DNA of 13,001 nt from a candidate division LCP-89 bacterium (GTDB lineage Bacteria > Electryoneota > B3-LCP), in the NCBI GenBank assembly GCA_025774735.1, contig JALGZU010000052.1, positions 1 to 13,001 on the forward strand. The letters are read 5' to 3'. The number at the start of each line of letters is the position of its first letter. Within the stretch, counting starts at the first letter, position 1. Of the stretch, positions 1 to 8,000 are shown one piece after another. The translations under genes were made by a program, and so were the position numbers. The notes under the pieces are model-generated. The model worked only from the letters and a program-made list of their open reading frames with translations. It was not told where the DNA came from and did no database searches.

Positions 1-515
1 TTAGAGAACCGGTACCGGAGGGATAAGCCCATCGCCGGAGCGGAGTCGAAATCCTCCATCTCGGCTTCACGGTCCGCCGGGGCGTTCAAGCCTCCCCAGG
101 CGGCAGCCAGCCACTGGTCGGATATCTTATAGCGCAACCGCAGGGCGTCGTACGTTCCGTAAGCCACTCCCTCTGCCATGAACTGGCGTCCGAATCTCAC
201 GTTCAGGCCGTTTTTGCCCGTATATCGGAGGTAGAGGGTGTGCAACTTCAGGGTACCCGATTCGGAAAAATCATCGGCGGAATCCCCCTGATAACGCATG
301 TGAGCGACCAGCGAAAGGGGCGTCGTAACCAGCGGACTGAGGCGGAATGAGAGGGTCTGGTAGAGCTGTTCGTGCTGGGCTTCGGCACCATCCTGGAAGG
401 CGTACAGTTCTGTCAGGGAATATCCGCGTAAGTGTGTCGCCGCGTTGAGCGTCGCGGAGGAGACATTAAGATAGGTCATGGTTGTTAAAAAGTCAAGCAA
501 AATGATGTCAATCAT
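1..515 (-). CDS. Outer-membrane beta-barrel (porin-like) protein, N-terminal part, cut by left window edge
   Basis: The leftward frame is open from about 650 down to position 1 with no stop. It encodes alternating polar/hydrophobic strands typical of an outer-membrane barrel, for example residues reading LSFRLSPLV, LHTLYLRYTG, VRFGRQF and ALRLRYKIS, with turns rich in D, G and S. The segment GRQF..GVAYGTYDALRLRY resembles the region of porin-like proteins (alginate-export or phosphate-selective type) where the strand after a 'GRQ' turn begins, but I cannot name the family. The start is uncertain: ATG at 513-515 is used here and ATG at 477-479 is the alternative. Neither has a clear Shine-Dalgarno sequence, and neither gives a convincing signal peptide, because the residues after the first Met (MIDIILLDFLTTM) carry acidic residues and no basic ones. 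A true barrel should have a signal peptide, so the 5' end may be damaged or mis-placed. The C-terminus lies outside the window. Confidence 0.6.
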   Translation of the reverse strand, partial: MIDIILLDFLTTMTYLNVSSATLNAATHLRGYSLTELYAFQDGAEAQHEQLYQTLSFRLSPLVTTPLSLVAHMRYQGDSADDFSESGTLKLHTLYLRYTGKNGLNVRFGRQFMAEGVAYGTYDALRLRYKISDQWLAAAWGGLNAPADREAEMEDFDSAPAMGLSLRYRFS

Positions 516-642
516 TTCATAATACTTCGATAAATCAAGTTGGTGAGAGGGAATAATCCAGTCTTTCGAGTCGAAATTTAGGGTCGAGGCAAAGACGATT
601 CGAGGATCCGGGTGAGATAAAAATTTCTCCTGAAAAAAAGCC

Positions 643-673
643 TTGCATTTCTAAAATTTATTCTGTATCTTTG
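643..673 (+). promoter_or_regulatory. Bacteroidota-type promoter (TTG - 20 nt - TAnnTTTG) for the DUF362 gene
   Basis: TTG at 643-645 is followed after 20 nt by TATCTTTG at 666-673. This matches the published Bacteroidota sigma consensus of a -33 TTG/TTTG and a -7 TAnnTTTG separated by about 19-21 nt. Read as a classical sigma-70 site (TTGCAT, 17 nt, TATCTT) it is poor. The site lies in the most AT-rich part of the window and points toward the gene at 951. It predicts transcription starting near 680 and an untranslated leader of about 270 nt. Confidence 0.55.
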
Positions 674-950
674 ACCCCACGTCTTTCGAGGTAGCGGTGC
701 CTTTCACGGTTAAAAATGGCCGCATTCGACACCGATTTTCCCCGGCCGATTTTCCCCGGCCTGTCCGTATATTTCCCATCAATCCTCCTGTACGCACCTT
801 CAAAAAACACCACTTGAGGATGGACGGTGGATGGCGGCTTACTGCTACGCTTCCTTTGAAACCTGCCCACGATTTTTAGGAAGGCCCGTGTCGCCTCAAT
901 TCTGGCGTTATCGCCGTAGGACGAAACCAGCGCTCTGATCACTTCCCAAC
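674..950 (+). other. Long untranslated leader / intergenic region before the DUF362 gene
   Basis: No convincing gene lies between the barrel gene and position 951. If the promoter at 643-673 is used, nearly all of this stretch is a 5' leader. It holds an exact 14-bp tandem repeat (732-759). It also has two nested complementary blocks: GTCC 763-766 with GGAC 822-825, and ATCCTC 782-787 with GAGGAT 816-821. These could form a long, interrupted hairpin. An in-frame TGA at 936-938 rules out an upstream extension of the DUF362 gene. I do not recognise a known riboswitch: there is no TPP, cobalamin, SAM or FMN core that I can see. Short reading frames here (697-879 forward, 658-963 reverse) have no recognisable protein features. 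Confidence 0.4.
732..759. repeat. Exact 14-bp tandem duplication
   Basis: The unit CCGATTTTCCCCGG occurs twice with no gap, at 732-745 and 746-759, with no mismatch, and is followed by a further CC. It lies in the leader region upstream of the DUF362 gene. It could be a slippage duplication or a pair of binding sites. The unit begins with CCG and ends with CGG, so each copy is partly self-complementary. Confidence 0.9.
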
Positions 951-1901
951 ATGCCCAAAGCAAAAATCTATCGCATCCAACCCAGCGTGGATCGCCAGGG
1001 CGGGCTTGCTCAAAAATTCCCCAAGCTCCTCGAAAAGGCCGGTCTGTCCGAGGTCATCAATTCCGGCGATTTGACGGCGGTCAAGATGCATTTCGGCGAG
1101 CCGGGCAACGTGCGCTACCTACGTCCCATCTTCCCGGTGATGGTGGTCGACACCCTGCTCAAACTCGGGGCTCGACCCTTCGTTACGGATACCGCGGTAC
1201 TTTATAAGTCCAAACGACATACCGCCTGGGACTACTACAATTCAGCCCGGCGTCACGGGTTCACCTCCGAAGTTCTCGGATGTCCGCTGATCATCGCCGG
1301 CGGGATGAACGACCGGTCCGTCAAGGTCAAGGTCCCTGAACCGCTGCAGCTAAACGAAGTCGGGGTAACGCCGGAAATCTATGACGCCGACGCCGTGATC
1401 TCCCTGGCCCACGTCACCCTGCACCTACAGTATCCGCTGGGCGCCGCGCTTAAGAACCTGGCTATGGGATGCGTGGATATCCCCACCAAGCTGGCCATGC
1501 ATGAAGCCCGGGGTAAAAAACCGCGCTTGTTCGCCCAGCAGGAAGCCACCGCCGATGTGGTTGCGGCTGTGATCAAGGGATCGGGAAAAAAGTTCTTCGG
1601 AATCAACCTCATCCTGGACGTCACCCCAGACTGCGACTGCTGGAACAGAACCGATCTGCCGGTCGTGCCCGATCTGGGGATTCTGGCCGGCACAGATCTG
1701 GTCGCCCTGGACCGCGCCAGCCATGATCTCATTACCGCCTCCCCCGGTTACCCGGGATCGAAGCTGGAGGGGTCTGAAGGATTCGGTCCCGGTGGGGATA
1801 AGGTGAAATCCATTTATCCCAAGATCGATTCCGACGCCTACTTCGATATCATCGAGAGAGCCGGAATTGGAAACAATACCTACGAAATCATAGATCTCTA
1901 A
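951..1901 (+). CDS. DUF362 domain protein (no ferredoxin domain)
   Basis: A 316-residue protein recognised as the DUF362 family by the run VKMHFGEPGNVRYLRP near residues 43-58, the TDTAVLYKSKRHTAWDYY segment near 79-96, a central ISLAHVTLH...GAALKNLAMGCVD region, and the conserved D-C-D-C motif (Cys228 and Cys230). The sequence after it (LGILAGTDLVALDRASHDLI) is also typical. Many relatives carry a C-terminal pair of 4Fe-4S ferredoxin clusters. This protein ends without the CxxCxxCxxxC pattern, so it is the short, stand-alone form. The biochemical role of the family is not firmly established; iron-sulfur or redox functions are often assumed. The start is fixed by an in-frame TGA at 936-938; there is no clear ribosome binding site before ATG 951. 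No signal peptide is seen, so it is presumably cytoplasmic. It is followed after 53 bases by a nucleosidase gene and may be co-transcribed with it. Confidence 0.85.
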   Translation: MPKAKIYRIQPSVDRQGGLAQKFPKLLEKAGLSEVINSGDLTAVKMHFGEPGNVRYLRPIFPVMVVDTLLKLGARPFVTDTAVLYKSKRHTAWDYYNSARRHGFTSEVLGCPLIIAGGMNDRSVKVKVPEPLQLNEVGVTPEIYDADAVISLAHVTLHLQYPLGAALKNLAMGCVDIPTKLAMHEARGKKPRLFAQQEATADVVAAVIKGSGKKFFGINLILDVTPDCDCWNRTDLPVVPDLGILAGTDLVALDRASHDLITASPGYPGSKLEGSEGFGPGGDKVKSIYPKIDSDAYFDIIERAGIGNNTYEIIDL

Positions 1902-1954
1902 ACAATCCGCGGGGGGATGCAGATCGAACAGTTAACCTGCCCAAGGAGACCAGC

Positions 1955-2605
1955 ATGAATATTGCCATTGCCGCAGCCCACGCAATGGAATTTTCCACCT
2001 TCAGGCGTTACATGGGCCGGGTGCAGAAATTGCCTCTGGGGAAATGGCAACATTACATCTGGCAATATCAGGGCAACCGGGTGATTTTATTGGAGACCGG
2101 AATGGGACCCGAAAACGCCAGGGGTGCAGCAAAGACCTTACTTCAAACCTACAAGGTTGACTGTATGGTTAATTTCGGATCAGCCGGGATGATCAACGAG
2201 GAATTGAAGGTGGGGGATGCGTTTTTAGTCAAGGAGATCACGGAGGCGGCGAGCGGCAAGCTGGTGCGAACCAATCGGCAAATGACCGAGGCGATCAGTG
2301 CGTTCTTAAACGAACAGGACAGAGGATTTGCCTGCGGACGACTCCTGACCTCGCCGGAACCGGTCGTACGGCGTGCCCATCGGCAGCGCCTGGCGGAGCA
2401 GTTTATGGTGGGGGCGGTGGATATGGAAGCGTATGCACTGGCTGAGGCCGCAGCGGCCGCTAAGTTCCCCTTCGCCGCGCTGAAGATGATTTCCGACCGT
2501 GCAAATGCGTTAACTCGCCTGGAATATTGGAAAAACCTGCCCCAGGTAGACCGCAAGTTGGGTAAGCTGATGTACGGCTTTCTGGGATTCTTGAAAGCCG
2601 CTTAG
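1955..2605 (+). CDS. PNP/MTAN-family nucleosidase or nucleoside phosphorylase
   Basis: A 216-residue member of the PNP_UDP_1 fold (MTA/SAH nucleosidase, futalosine hydrolase, purine nucleoside phosphorylase). Visible landmarks are the N-terminal AME motif with Glu12, the GSAG phosphate/ribose loop at 75-78, VDMEAYALAEAA at 155-166 with the Met-Glu pair (Glu158) that contacts ribose hydroxyls in this family, and ISDRAN with Asp181, where the catalytic acid of MTAN enzymes sits. These enzymes cleave the N-glycosidic bond of 5'-methylthioadenosine, S-adenosylhomocysteine or futalosine. Which substrate applies here cannot be decided from sequence alone; the hopanoid-associated HpnG group is another relative. 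The start is supported by AAGGAG at 1943-1948, six bases before ATG. No signal peptide is seen. It lies 53 bases after the DUF362 gene and is followed by a possible weak terminator, so the two may form one transcript. Confidence 0.75.
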   Translation: MNIAIAAAHAMEFSTFRRYMGRVQKLPLGKWQHYIWQYQGNRVILLETGMGPENARGAAKTLLQTYKVDCMVNFGSAGMINEELKVGDAFLVKEITEAASGKLVRTNRQMTEAISAFLNEQDRGFACGRLLTSPEPVVRRAHRQRLAEQFMVGAVDMEAYALAEAAAAAKFPFAALKMISDRANALTRLEYWKNLPQVDRKLGKLMYGFLGFLKAA

Positions 2606-2653
2606 ACCACCTGATCGATTCGGTGGATGCGTTTGCTTGGTTACTGGAAAATG

Positions 2654-2682
2654 CTCCGGCCTTTAGGGTACGGGGTTTTTTA
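2654..2682 (+). terminator. Possible Rho-independent terminator after the nucleosidase gene
   Basis: A GC-rich, imperfect hairpin (CTCCGGCC, loop, GGGTACGGGG) is followed directly by a run of six T. The stem needs one mismatch and one bulge, so it is weak. It sits about 50 bases after the nucleosidase stop, just upstream of a separate promoter-like site, which makes a transcript boundary plausible. Confidence 0.35.
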
Positions 2683-2691
2683 TGCCTAAAT

Positions 2692-2711
2692 CTAAGAATT
2701 TACGTGCTTAG
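2692..2711. repeat. Short inverted repeat upstream of the YjbQ promoter
   Basis: CTAAG at 2692-2696 and CTTAG at 2707-2711 form a 5-bp perfect inverted repeat around a 10-base spacer. It ends 22 bases before the -35-like hexamer of the YjbQ-gene promoter, a possible operator position. It is short enough to be chance. Confidence 0.2.
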
Positions 2712-2733
2712 CGATAAATTGAGCCGAAAGATG

Positions 2734-2762
2734 TTGCGTTTTTTACACAAGTTTCTTATTAT
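2734..2762 (+). promoter_or_regulatory. Promoter-like site (TTGCGT - 17 nt - TATTAT) for the YjbQ gene
   Basis: TTGCGT at 2734-2739 and TATTAT at 2757-2762 are separated by exactly 17 bases. The -10 hexamer matches TATAAT at five of six positions; the -35 is weaker. The layout parallels the site at 643-673 (TTGCATTT.. against TTGCGTTT.., with TAT at the same distance). This suggests that both are real and share a recognition rule. It predicts a start near 2769, upstream of the ATG at 2803. Confidence 0.4.
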
Positions 2763-2802
2763 GTCTGGTTGAAGGCTGTTGAGTTTCGTCCTTAGAGGTA
2801 CC

Positions 2803-3213
2803 ATGAAAAGTCAAACTGAATACTTGACCTTTAACACGCCGACCAAGCGGCAATTTATCAATATCACTGCCGAGGTCGAAGAAGTGCTTCATACCAGTGG
2901 CGTGCAGGAAGGTCTGGTGCTCGTCTCCGCCATGCACATCACTGCAGGTGTCTGGATCAACGACGCCGAGGGGGGGCTTCTCGATGACATCGACGAGTGG
3001 CTCGAAAAGCTGGCGCCTTATGCCGACTACCGCCATCATCGCACCGGAGAGACGAACGGAGATGCCCATCTGAAGAATCTCCTGGTCGGGCATCAGGTGC
3101 TGGTGCCGGTGACCGCAGGCAGGCTGGATTTCGGCCCCTGGCAGCAGATCTATTATGCTGAGTTTGACGGCAAACGTTCCAAGCGGTTGCTCATTAAGGT
3201 TATAGGGGAATAA
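2803..3213 (+). CDS. yjbQ: YjbQ / UPF0047 family protein (secondary thiamine-phosphate synthase-like)
   Basis: A 136-residue protein, close to the usual length of the YjbQ/UPF0047 family (E. coli YjbQ is about 138). Its conserved blocks are all present: [18 protein letters not shown] at 45-62 (His45), [19 protein letters not shown] at 76-94 (His79, His89) and [18 protein letters not shown] at 106-123. The family folds as a small trimeric protein with a conserved His-rich pocket. Weak thiamine-phosphate synthase activity has been reported for E. coli YjbQ, but its true physiological role is unsettled. ATG 2803 is preferred: AGAGGT lies at 2794-2799 just before it. A TTG at 2779 would add eight residues outside the conserved fold. 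It is the first gene after a promoter-like site and is followed after 48 bases by a pilin-like gene. Confidence 0.85.
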   Translation: MKSQTEYLTFNTPTKRQFINITAEVEEVLHTSGVQEGLVLVSAMHITAGVWINDAEGGLLDDIDEWLEKLAPYADYRHHRTGETNGDAHLKNLLVGHQVLVPVTAGRLDFGPWQQIYYAEFDGKRSKRLLIKVIGE

Positions 3214-3261
3214 GGGAACCAGCGTTCAGCGTAGTGGTAAAATTATATACGGAGGGGTACC

Positions 3262-3675
3262 GTGGGTCAGAATCAATTACTCCTGATCGTCTTATCGGTC
3301 ATCATCGTGGGGATCGCCATTCTCGTCGCCATTAATCTCTTCCACGAGAACGCCGCTTCGGCGAACCTCGACCAGATATCTTATTTTGCAATGGAACTGG
3401 GGACTCGAGCCCAGAAATATTACCGGACGCCCATCTGGCTCGGAGGCGGGGGCCACAGCTTCAGTGGCCTCACCGCCGACGCGCAGGGTTTGGCGCAACT
3501 GACGAACATCCCGCAGAATGAACACGGCACCTTCAGCATTTCGACAGCAGGGAACGACGCTCAGGTTGCGCTCCAGGGTATAGGGGTGGAAGATGGTGAC
3601 GGTGACGGCACCGATTGCACCGTGACCTTGCAGGTTTTCGCCGACAGCATGTCTCTATCCATCACAAATCGCTAA
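3262..3675 (+). CDS. Single-pass membrane protein with pilin-like layout, function unknown
   Basis: A 137-residue protein beginning MGQNQLLLIVLSVIIVGIAI. One hydrophobic helix spans about residues 6-27. An amphipathic stretch follows (YFAMELGTRAQKYYRTP), then a glycine-rich turn (WLGGGGHSFSGL) and a beta-rich C-terminal part. An acidic DGDGDGTD run at 111-118 looks like a calcium-binding loop; some type II pseudopilins have comparable sites. The overall plan is like a small pilin or pseudopilin, but there is no standard G|FTLIE prepilin cleavage site. If a leader is removed it can only be one or two residues. I have a general memory of similar MGQxQLLL-starting proteins in FCB-group genomes but cannot name the family. 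The start is GTG 3262, supported by GGAGG at 3251-3255 six bases upstream. No pilus or secretion genes lie nearby. Confidence 0.7.
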   Translation: MGQNQLLLIVLSVIIVGIAILVAINLFHENAASANLDQISYFAMELGTRAQKYYRTPIWLGGGGHSFSGLTADAQGLAQLTNIPQNEHGTFSISTAGNDAQVALQGIGVEDGDGDGTDCTVTLQVFADSMSLSITNR

Positions 3676-3722
3676 TTTTCTTCTTTTTCTTTCGTAACAC
3701 CATAGGTCATTTGGATAGAGAA

Positions 3723-3749
3723 GTGAGCGAAGTGACCCTTGCTGCTCAC
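3723..3749 (+). promoter_or_regulatory. Hairpin just upstream of the ccsA ribosome binding site
   Basis: GTGAGC at 3723-3728 and GCTCAC at 3744-3749 are perfectly complementary, with an inner AAG/CTT pairing possible across an asymmetric bulge. No T-run follows, so it is not a standard terminator. It lies 14 bases before the GGAGG at 3764-3768 and could influence translation or stabilise a processed transcript. Confidence 0.35.
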
Positions 3750-3772
3750 ATTGCGTTTGATTTGGAGGTTCT

Positions 3773-5038
3773 GTGTCAACCCTGGATGTAAAACTCTTCT
3801 ATGTTGCCTTCTGGCTTTACTTCGGTGGATTCATCGCCTTTGCTCTGTACGTCCCCTTCCGTAAAAAGGGCGTCTCTCTCGTTGCCACCACACTGATGGC
3901 GGTGGGATTGCTGCCGCAGACTATTGCGATCATCACGCGTTGGATCAATTCGGATCATGTGCCGCTTTCCAACATGTATGAATACATGTCTCTGATGAGT
4001 TGGATGGCGGTCATCATCCTACTGATTCTCATGCAGCGTTACAAACGGCCCTTGATGGGCAGTTTTATCGCTCCCCTGGTGTTTATGCTGATGGTCACGG
4101 CTTCCCTGCTTCCCAAGGAGGTCAGCCAGATGCTCGTTCCGGCTCTACAGAGCTACTGGATTACCATTCATGTAACCCTGGCTGCGCTCGGTTCCGGAGC
4201 CTTTGTCGTCGCCTGCGCCGTGAGTTTCATCTACCTGATGAAGGTTCATCAGCGCGATAAGGCCTCCGGTGTTCAAGCCAGGGGCCTCAAATGGTGGCTG
4301 ATCAGCTTCGGGGCCTTTCCGGTCGTCCTGCATCTCGTCTTATCCATCGTTGGATTTGACCCGAAATCGACCGTGCTATTTCATCTCGGCGGAGTCCATC
4401 TGGAAGGATGGGGCCAGCTGATGATCTCTCTCGGTTTCGGACTCCCTTTTGGCGCCATCTTCCTGGGGGTGATGTACAAACGTCTCATCGGCCGCCAGGA
4501 TGAGAGCCGCTTCGGCTCGAATCTCTTTGCGCTGACCACATTCTCGATGCTTATCGCCGGACTGCTGGCGGGATTTGGCAATACCGGCGGGCTATTTTTC
4601 CTGACAGATCGCAGCCCTCTCCGCATTTTCGAATTCTTCGGAGTGATGCTGGTGATCCTCTGGCCGGTATTCTTTATCTGTTACGGTTTACTCTACCGCT
4701 TCAGGTTCAACTTCGTGGACAAAATCGAGTTCAATCTCGATCTTCTCGACGAGATCAACTATAAAGCGATTACGCTGGGTTACCCTCTCTACACCGTCGG
4801 AGCCCTCTTCGCAGGCGCCATCTGGGCTGAACAGGCCTGGGGGTCCTTCTGGAGCTGGGATCCTAAAGAGGTGGGGTCGCTGATCATCTGGCTGTTCTAC
4901 TCCGGTTTTCTGCACGCCAGGTACAATCGCCAGTGGAAGGGATCGAAAGCCGCAGTCCTGGCTGTGTTTGGGTTCCTCATGGTGCTCCTGACCTTCTTCG
5001 GGAACTACTTTTTCGGTGGGCAGCATTCGTATGCTTAA
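3773..5038 (+). CDS. ccsA: CcsA-type cytochrome c biogenesis protein (system II heme handling)
   Basis: A 421-residue multi-pass membrane protein of the CcsA/CcsB/ResC family, which moves heme across the inner membrane and presents it for attachment to apocytochromes c. The diagnostic tryptophan-rich WWD loop is present at 351-366 (WAEQAWGSFWSWDPKE). Histidines that may ligand heme are seen at 133 (in ITIHVTLAAL), 381 (FLHARY) and 418 (GGQHSYA). The segment HVPLSNMYEYMSL near the N-terminus is also typical of the family. About eight or more hydrophobic segments are visible. The start is GTG 3773, with GGAGG at 3764-3768 four bases before it. The usual partner, Ccs1/ResB, is not in this window, so system II assembly would need it elsewhere, or fused or divergent. 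The gene ends 11 bases before the next start and could be co-transcribed with it. Confidence 0.88.
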   Translation: MSTLDVKLFYVAFWLYFGGFIAFALYVPFRKKGVSLVATTLMAVGLLPQTIAIITRWINSDHVPLSNMYEYMSLMSWMAVIILLILMQRYKRPLMGSFIAPLVFMLMVTASLLPKEVSQMLVPALQSYWITIHVTLAALGSGAFVVACAVSFIYLMKVHQRDKASGVQARGLKWWLISFGAFPVVLHLVLSIVGFDPKSTVLFHLGGVHLEGWGQLMISLGFGLPFGAIFLGVMYKRLIGRQDESRFGSNLFALTTFSMLIAGLLAGFGNTGGLFFLTDRSPLRIFEFFGVMLVILWPVFFICYGLLYRFRFNFVDKIEFNLDLLDEINYKAITLGYPLYTVGALFAGAIWAEQAWGSFWSWDPKEVGSLIIWLFYSGFLHARYNRQWKGSKAAVLAVFGFLMVLLTFFGNYFFGGQHSYA

Positions 5039-5049
5039 ATCCATGGTTG

Positions 5050-8000
5050 ATGGCTATGTTGTATTCCGGTAAACGTAGTCTCTGTGCCCTTCTGTTCGTC
5101 CTCGCGATGATCCCTAATATCGCCTCCTCACAGGGATTCGGCAAGAATAAGGTGCAGTATTTCTCCCAGGAATGGAGTTTCATTCAGAGTGAACATTTCG
5201 ACGTCTATTTCTACCAGAACGGGTACACAATCGCCGAATTCGTGGTGGAAACGGCTGAAGATGCTTACCTGCAGATCTCCAAATCTTATAACTACGAGTT
5301 GCGCGACCGCGTCACCATCATAACCTATCCCTCCCACAACGCCTTCGAGAGCACCAATGTCACCTTCTCCAGCCCGGAAGAGGGGGTAGGTGGGTTCACC
5401 GAATTTTTCAAGAACCGCATCGTGATCCCCTATGAAGGATCCTACGAGCAACTCCGCCACGTCACCCACCACGAGCTTGCCCACGCCATGATGTTGGAGA
5501 TGATTTACGGCGGGGGCATCGGGTCGATCCTCTCCTCTCTCTCCCGCATGCCAATGCCTCTCTGGTTTATCGAAGGGCTGGCTGAATATGAATCCCGCAA
5601 CGGTTGGGATACCGATTCGGATCTGTTCATGCGGGACGGTACCATCAATGGATACATCCCGCCGATCAACCAGATGGGCGGTTTCCTCAACTACAAGGGT
5701 GGACAGTCGGTCCTCTATTATATCTCTGAACGGTACGGTAAAGAGAAGATATCAGAACTTCTGCACCGGATTAAAAGTGCCCGGGACGTTGAGAGGGGCT
5801 TCAAACTGGCTCTGGGCCTGGATATCAACGACCTCTCGAAACGTTGGCACAAGTGGCTGCAGGGTAATTACTGGCCCACAGTAGCTGAACTCCAGGATCC
5901 CGGCGATATCGCCCGCCGGCTCACCAACCATATTAAAGATAGGAACTTCGTCAATAATTCCCCCGCACTTTCACCCGATGGCTACCAACTGGCTTTCCTG
6001 TCCGATCGGAGCGATTATTTCGATATCTACCTGCTCTCCGTCGTCGACGGGAAGATAAAGCGCAAGCTGCTTTCGGGACAGACAAGTGCCAAGTTCGAGG
6101 AACTCCACTGGCTGCGGCCCGGTCTCTCCTGGTCGCCGGATGGCGAGGATCTGGTCTTCGCATCGAAGGCCGGAAAGTCCGACGCACTCCACGTCCTGAA
6201 CGTAGAAGAGGCCGAGGTGACGAGGACGATCCGGTTCGATCTCGACGGCATCTTTTCCCCGGCATATTCGCCGGACGGTGATCGTATCGCCTTCGTCGGC
6301 ATGAAGAATGGACAATCCGACATCTATACCGTTTCGCTGCAAAGCGGTGAACTCAGTAACGTGACCGACGATATCTTCAGTGACCTCGATCCCTCCTGGT
6401 CTCCGGATGGCCGCTACGTCGCTTTCATCAGCGATCGCGGGGATCATCTCGGTCCGCCTCCGGATGATTTCAGCATCGCTCAATACGATTACCGCCAGTC
6501 CGAAGTGTACATAGCCGACACTCAGGCGGGAACCCTGCAACGCATTACGCACAGCGCAGCCATGGAGAGAACCCCGGAATGGTCACCCCGGGATCACATG
6601 ATCTCCTACGTGAGCGACCGCGACGGAGTCTACAACCTCTATCTCCATGATCTCGATACCGGCGAGTACTACCCTATCACCAACCTGCTGACCGGGTGTT
6701 TTCAACCGACCTGGTCCCGCGATGGCGGGTTGGCTTTCGCCAGTTTCTTCGATGCTGGCTACGATATTTTCTACCTGCGTGACGCCTTCGATCCTAATCT
6801 GAGACGAGATCTCGTCGAAGAAGAAACGGTTACCCAAGTTATTATTCAAGAACCCGTGCCGCTCGACACTACTGCCGTTCCCCAGGATTTCGGCATGAGC
6901 CAGACCTCTCAAAAAACGCCCATGGGGAGAATTATCTTCGATGACCGCTACCAGGCCGTGCAGGAAGTCGAAAAGGTGTTCCTAGACTCGTCCGATTACA
7001 TGAACGCTGAAGGCGGGTACAAGATCAACGATTACGCTCTGAGGTTTTCGCCGGATATCGTCTATGCCTCCGCTGCCTATTCTACCTTCTTCGGACTCCA
7101 GGCGATGGGGTTGCTGCTCTTCAGCGATATTCTCGGTAACCATCAAATCTACATCGGACTGAATGTCTATTCGGACCTCGAAAATGCCAACGCCGATCTT
7201 CTTTATCTCTACCTGCCCAAGCGGATCAACTACGGCATAGGGCTCTACCACAAAGCCTACTTTTTCTATATCTTCGATGAGGATCAGGGGGAATATACCT
7301 ATTTCAGAGATAAAAACTTTGGATTCAACCTCTATGCCGAGTACCCCCTCTCCAGGTATTCCCGCCTGGAAGGCACCTTCAATTTTCTGGGAATTGAACG
7401 CGATTCCTACGACTGGCTTTTCGATGAATACAGCTATGAGGAGAAACGGCGGGTAATTATGCCCGGACTCGCATATGTCCACGATACCATCCTCTGGGGA
7501 TCCACCGGCCCGATGAACGGGACGAGGGCACGCCTCGCATTTTACGCCAGCCCCAACCTGGAAAATTACATCGATCTGAGCGGCGCTCCCGAATGGGGTC
7601 TCGATTTTCAGACGGTGATCGTCGATGCCAGGAAATATCTGAAAATCGCCAACGACTACGTCTTCGCTGTGCGCGGGACGGCCGGTTTTTCCGAAGGAAG
7701 CGATCCCATGCGCTTTTTCGTCGGCGGTGAGAACAACTGGATCAACCGTCGCTATCAGGGGGACATCGAGGGAGATATCGAAGACATTTATTTCTCGAAT
7801 TTCATTACTCCGTTCAGAGGAGGCGATTATTACGCCACCGAGGGCACCCGCTTCGCTCTCATGAATCTCGAATTCCGCTATCCGCTCGTACGGCACCTGA
7901 TTCTGGGTTGGCCACTTCCAATACATCTCGCCAACATCCGGGGAGCGCTCTTCATGGATACCGCTGGCGCCTGGTATAACGACGACTTCCGGGGGACTAC

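Noticed and set aside
697..879. Forward 60-codon reading frame in the leader
   Set aside because: It is built across the 14-bp tandem repeat, has low-complexity composition and resembles no family I know. It could be a leader peptide but nothing supports that.
658..963. Reverse-strand reading frame of 101 codons across the leader region
   Set aside because: It overlaps the promoter and the DUF362 start, is rich in Arg/Lys without a recognisable fold, and has no ribosome binding site.
2607..2626. CCACC/GGTGG inverted repeat after the nucleosidase stop
   Set aside because: Only five pairs with a 10-base loop and no following T-run; it is not a terminator on its own.
2779..2802. Upstream TTG start for the YjbQ gene
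   Set aside because: It adds residues outside the conserved fold. ATG 2803 has AGAGGT immediately upstream and gives the usual family length.
4000..4260. Forward 86-codon frame inside ccsA
   Set aside because: It is an alternative frame of a strongly supported membrane protein with no independent features.
4933..5049. N-terminal extension of the protease/barrel protein into ccsA
   Set aside because: The extra 39 residues are encoded over the end of ccsA in another frame and would bury the signal peptide. The export signal starts at 5050 or 5056.
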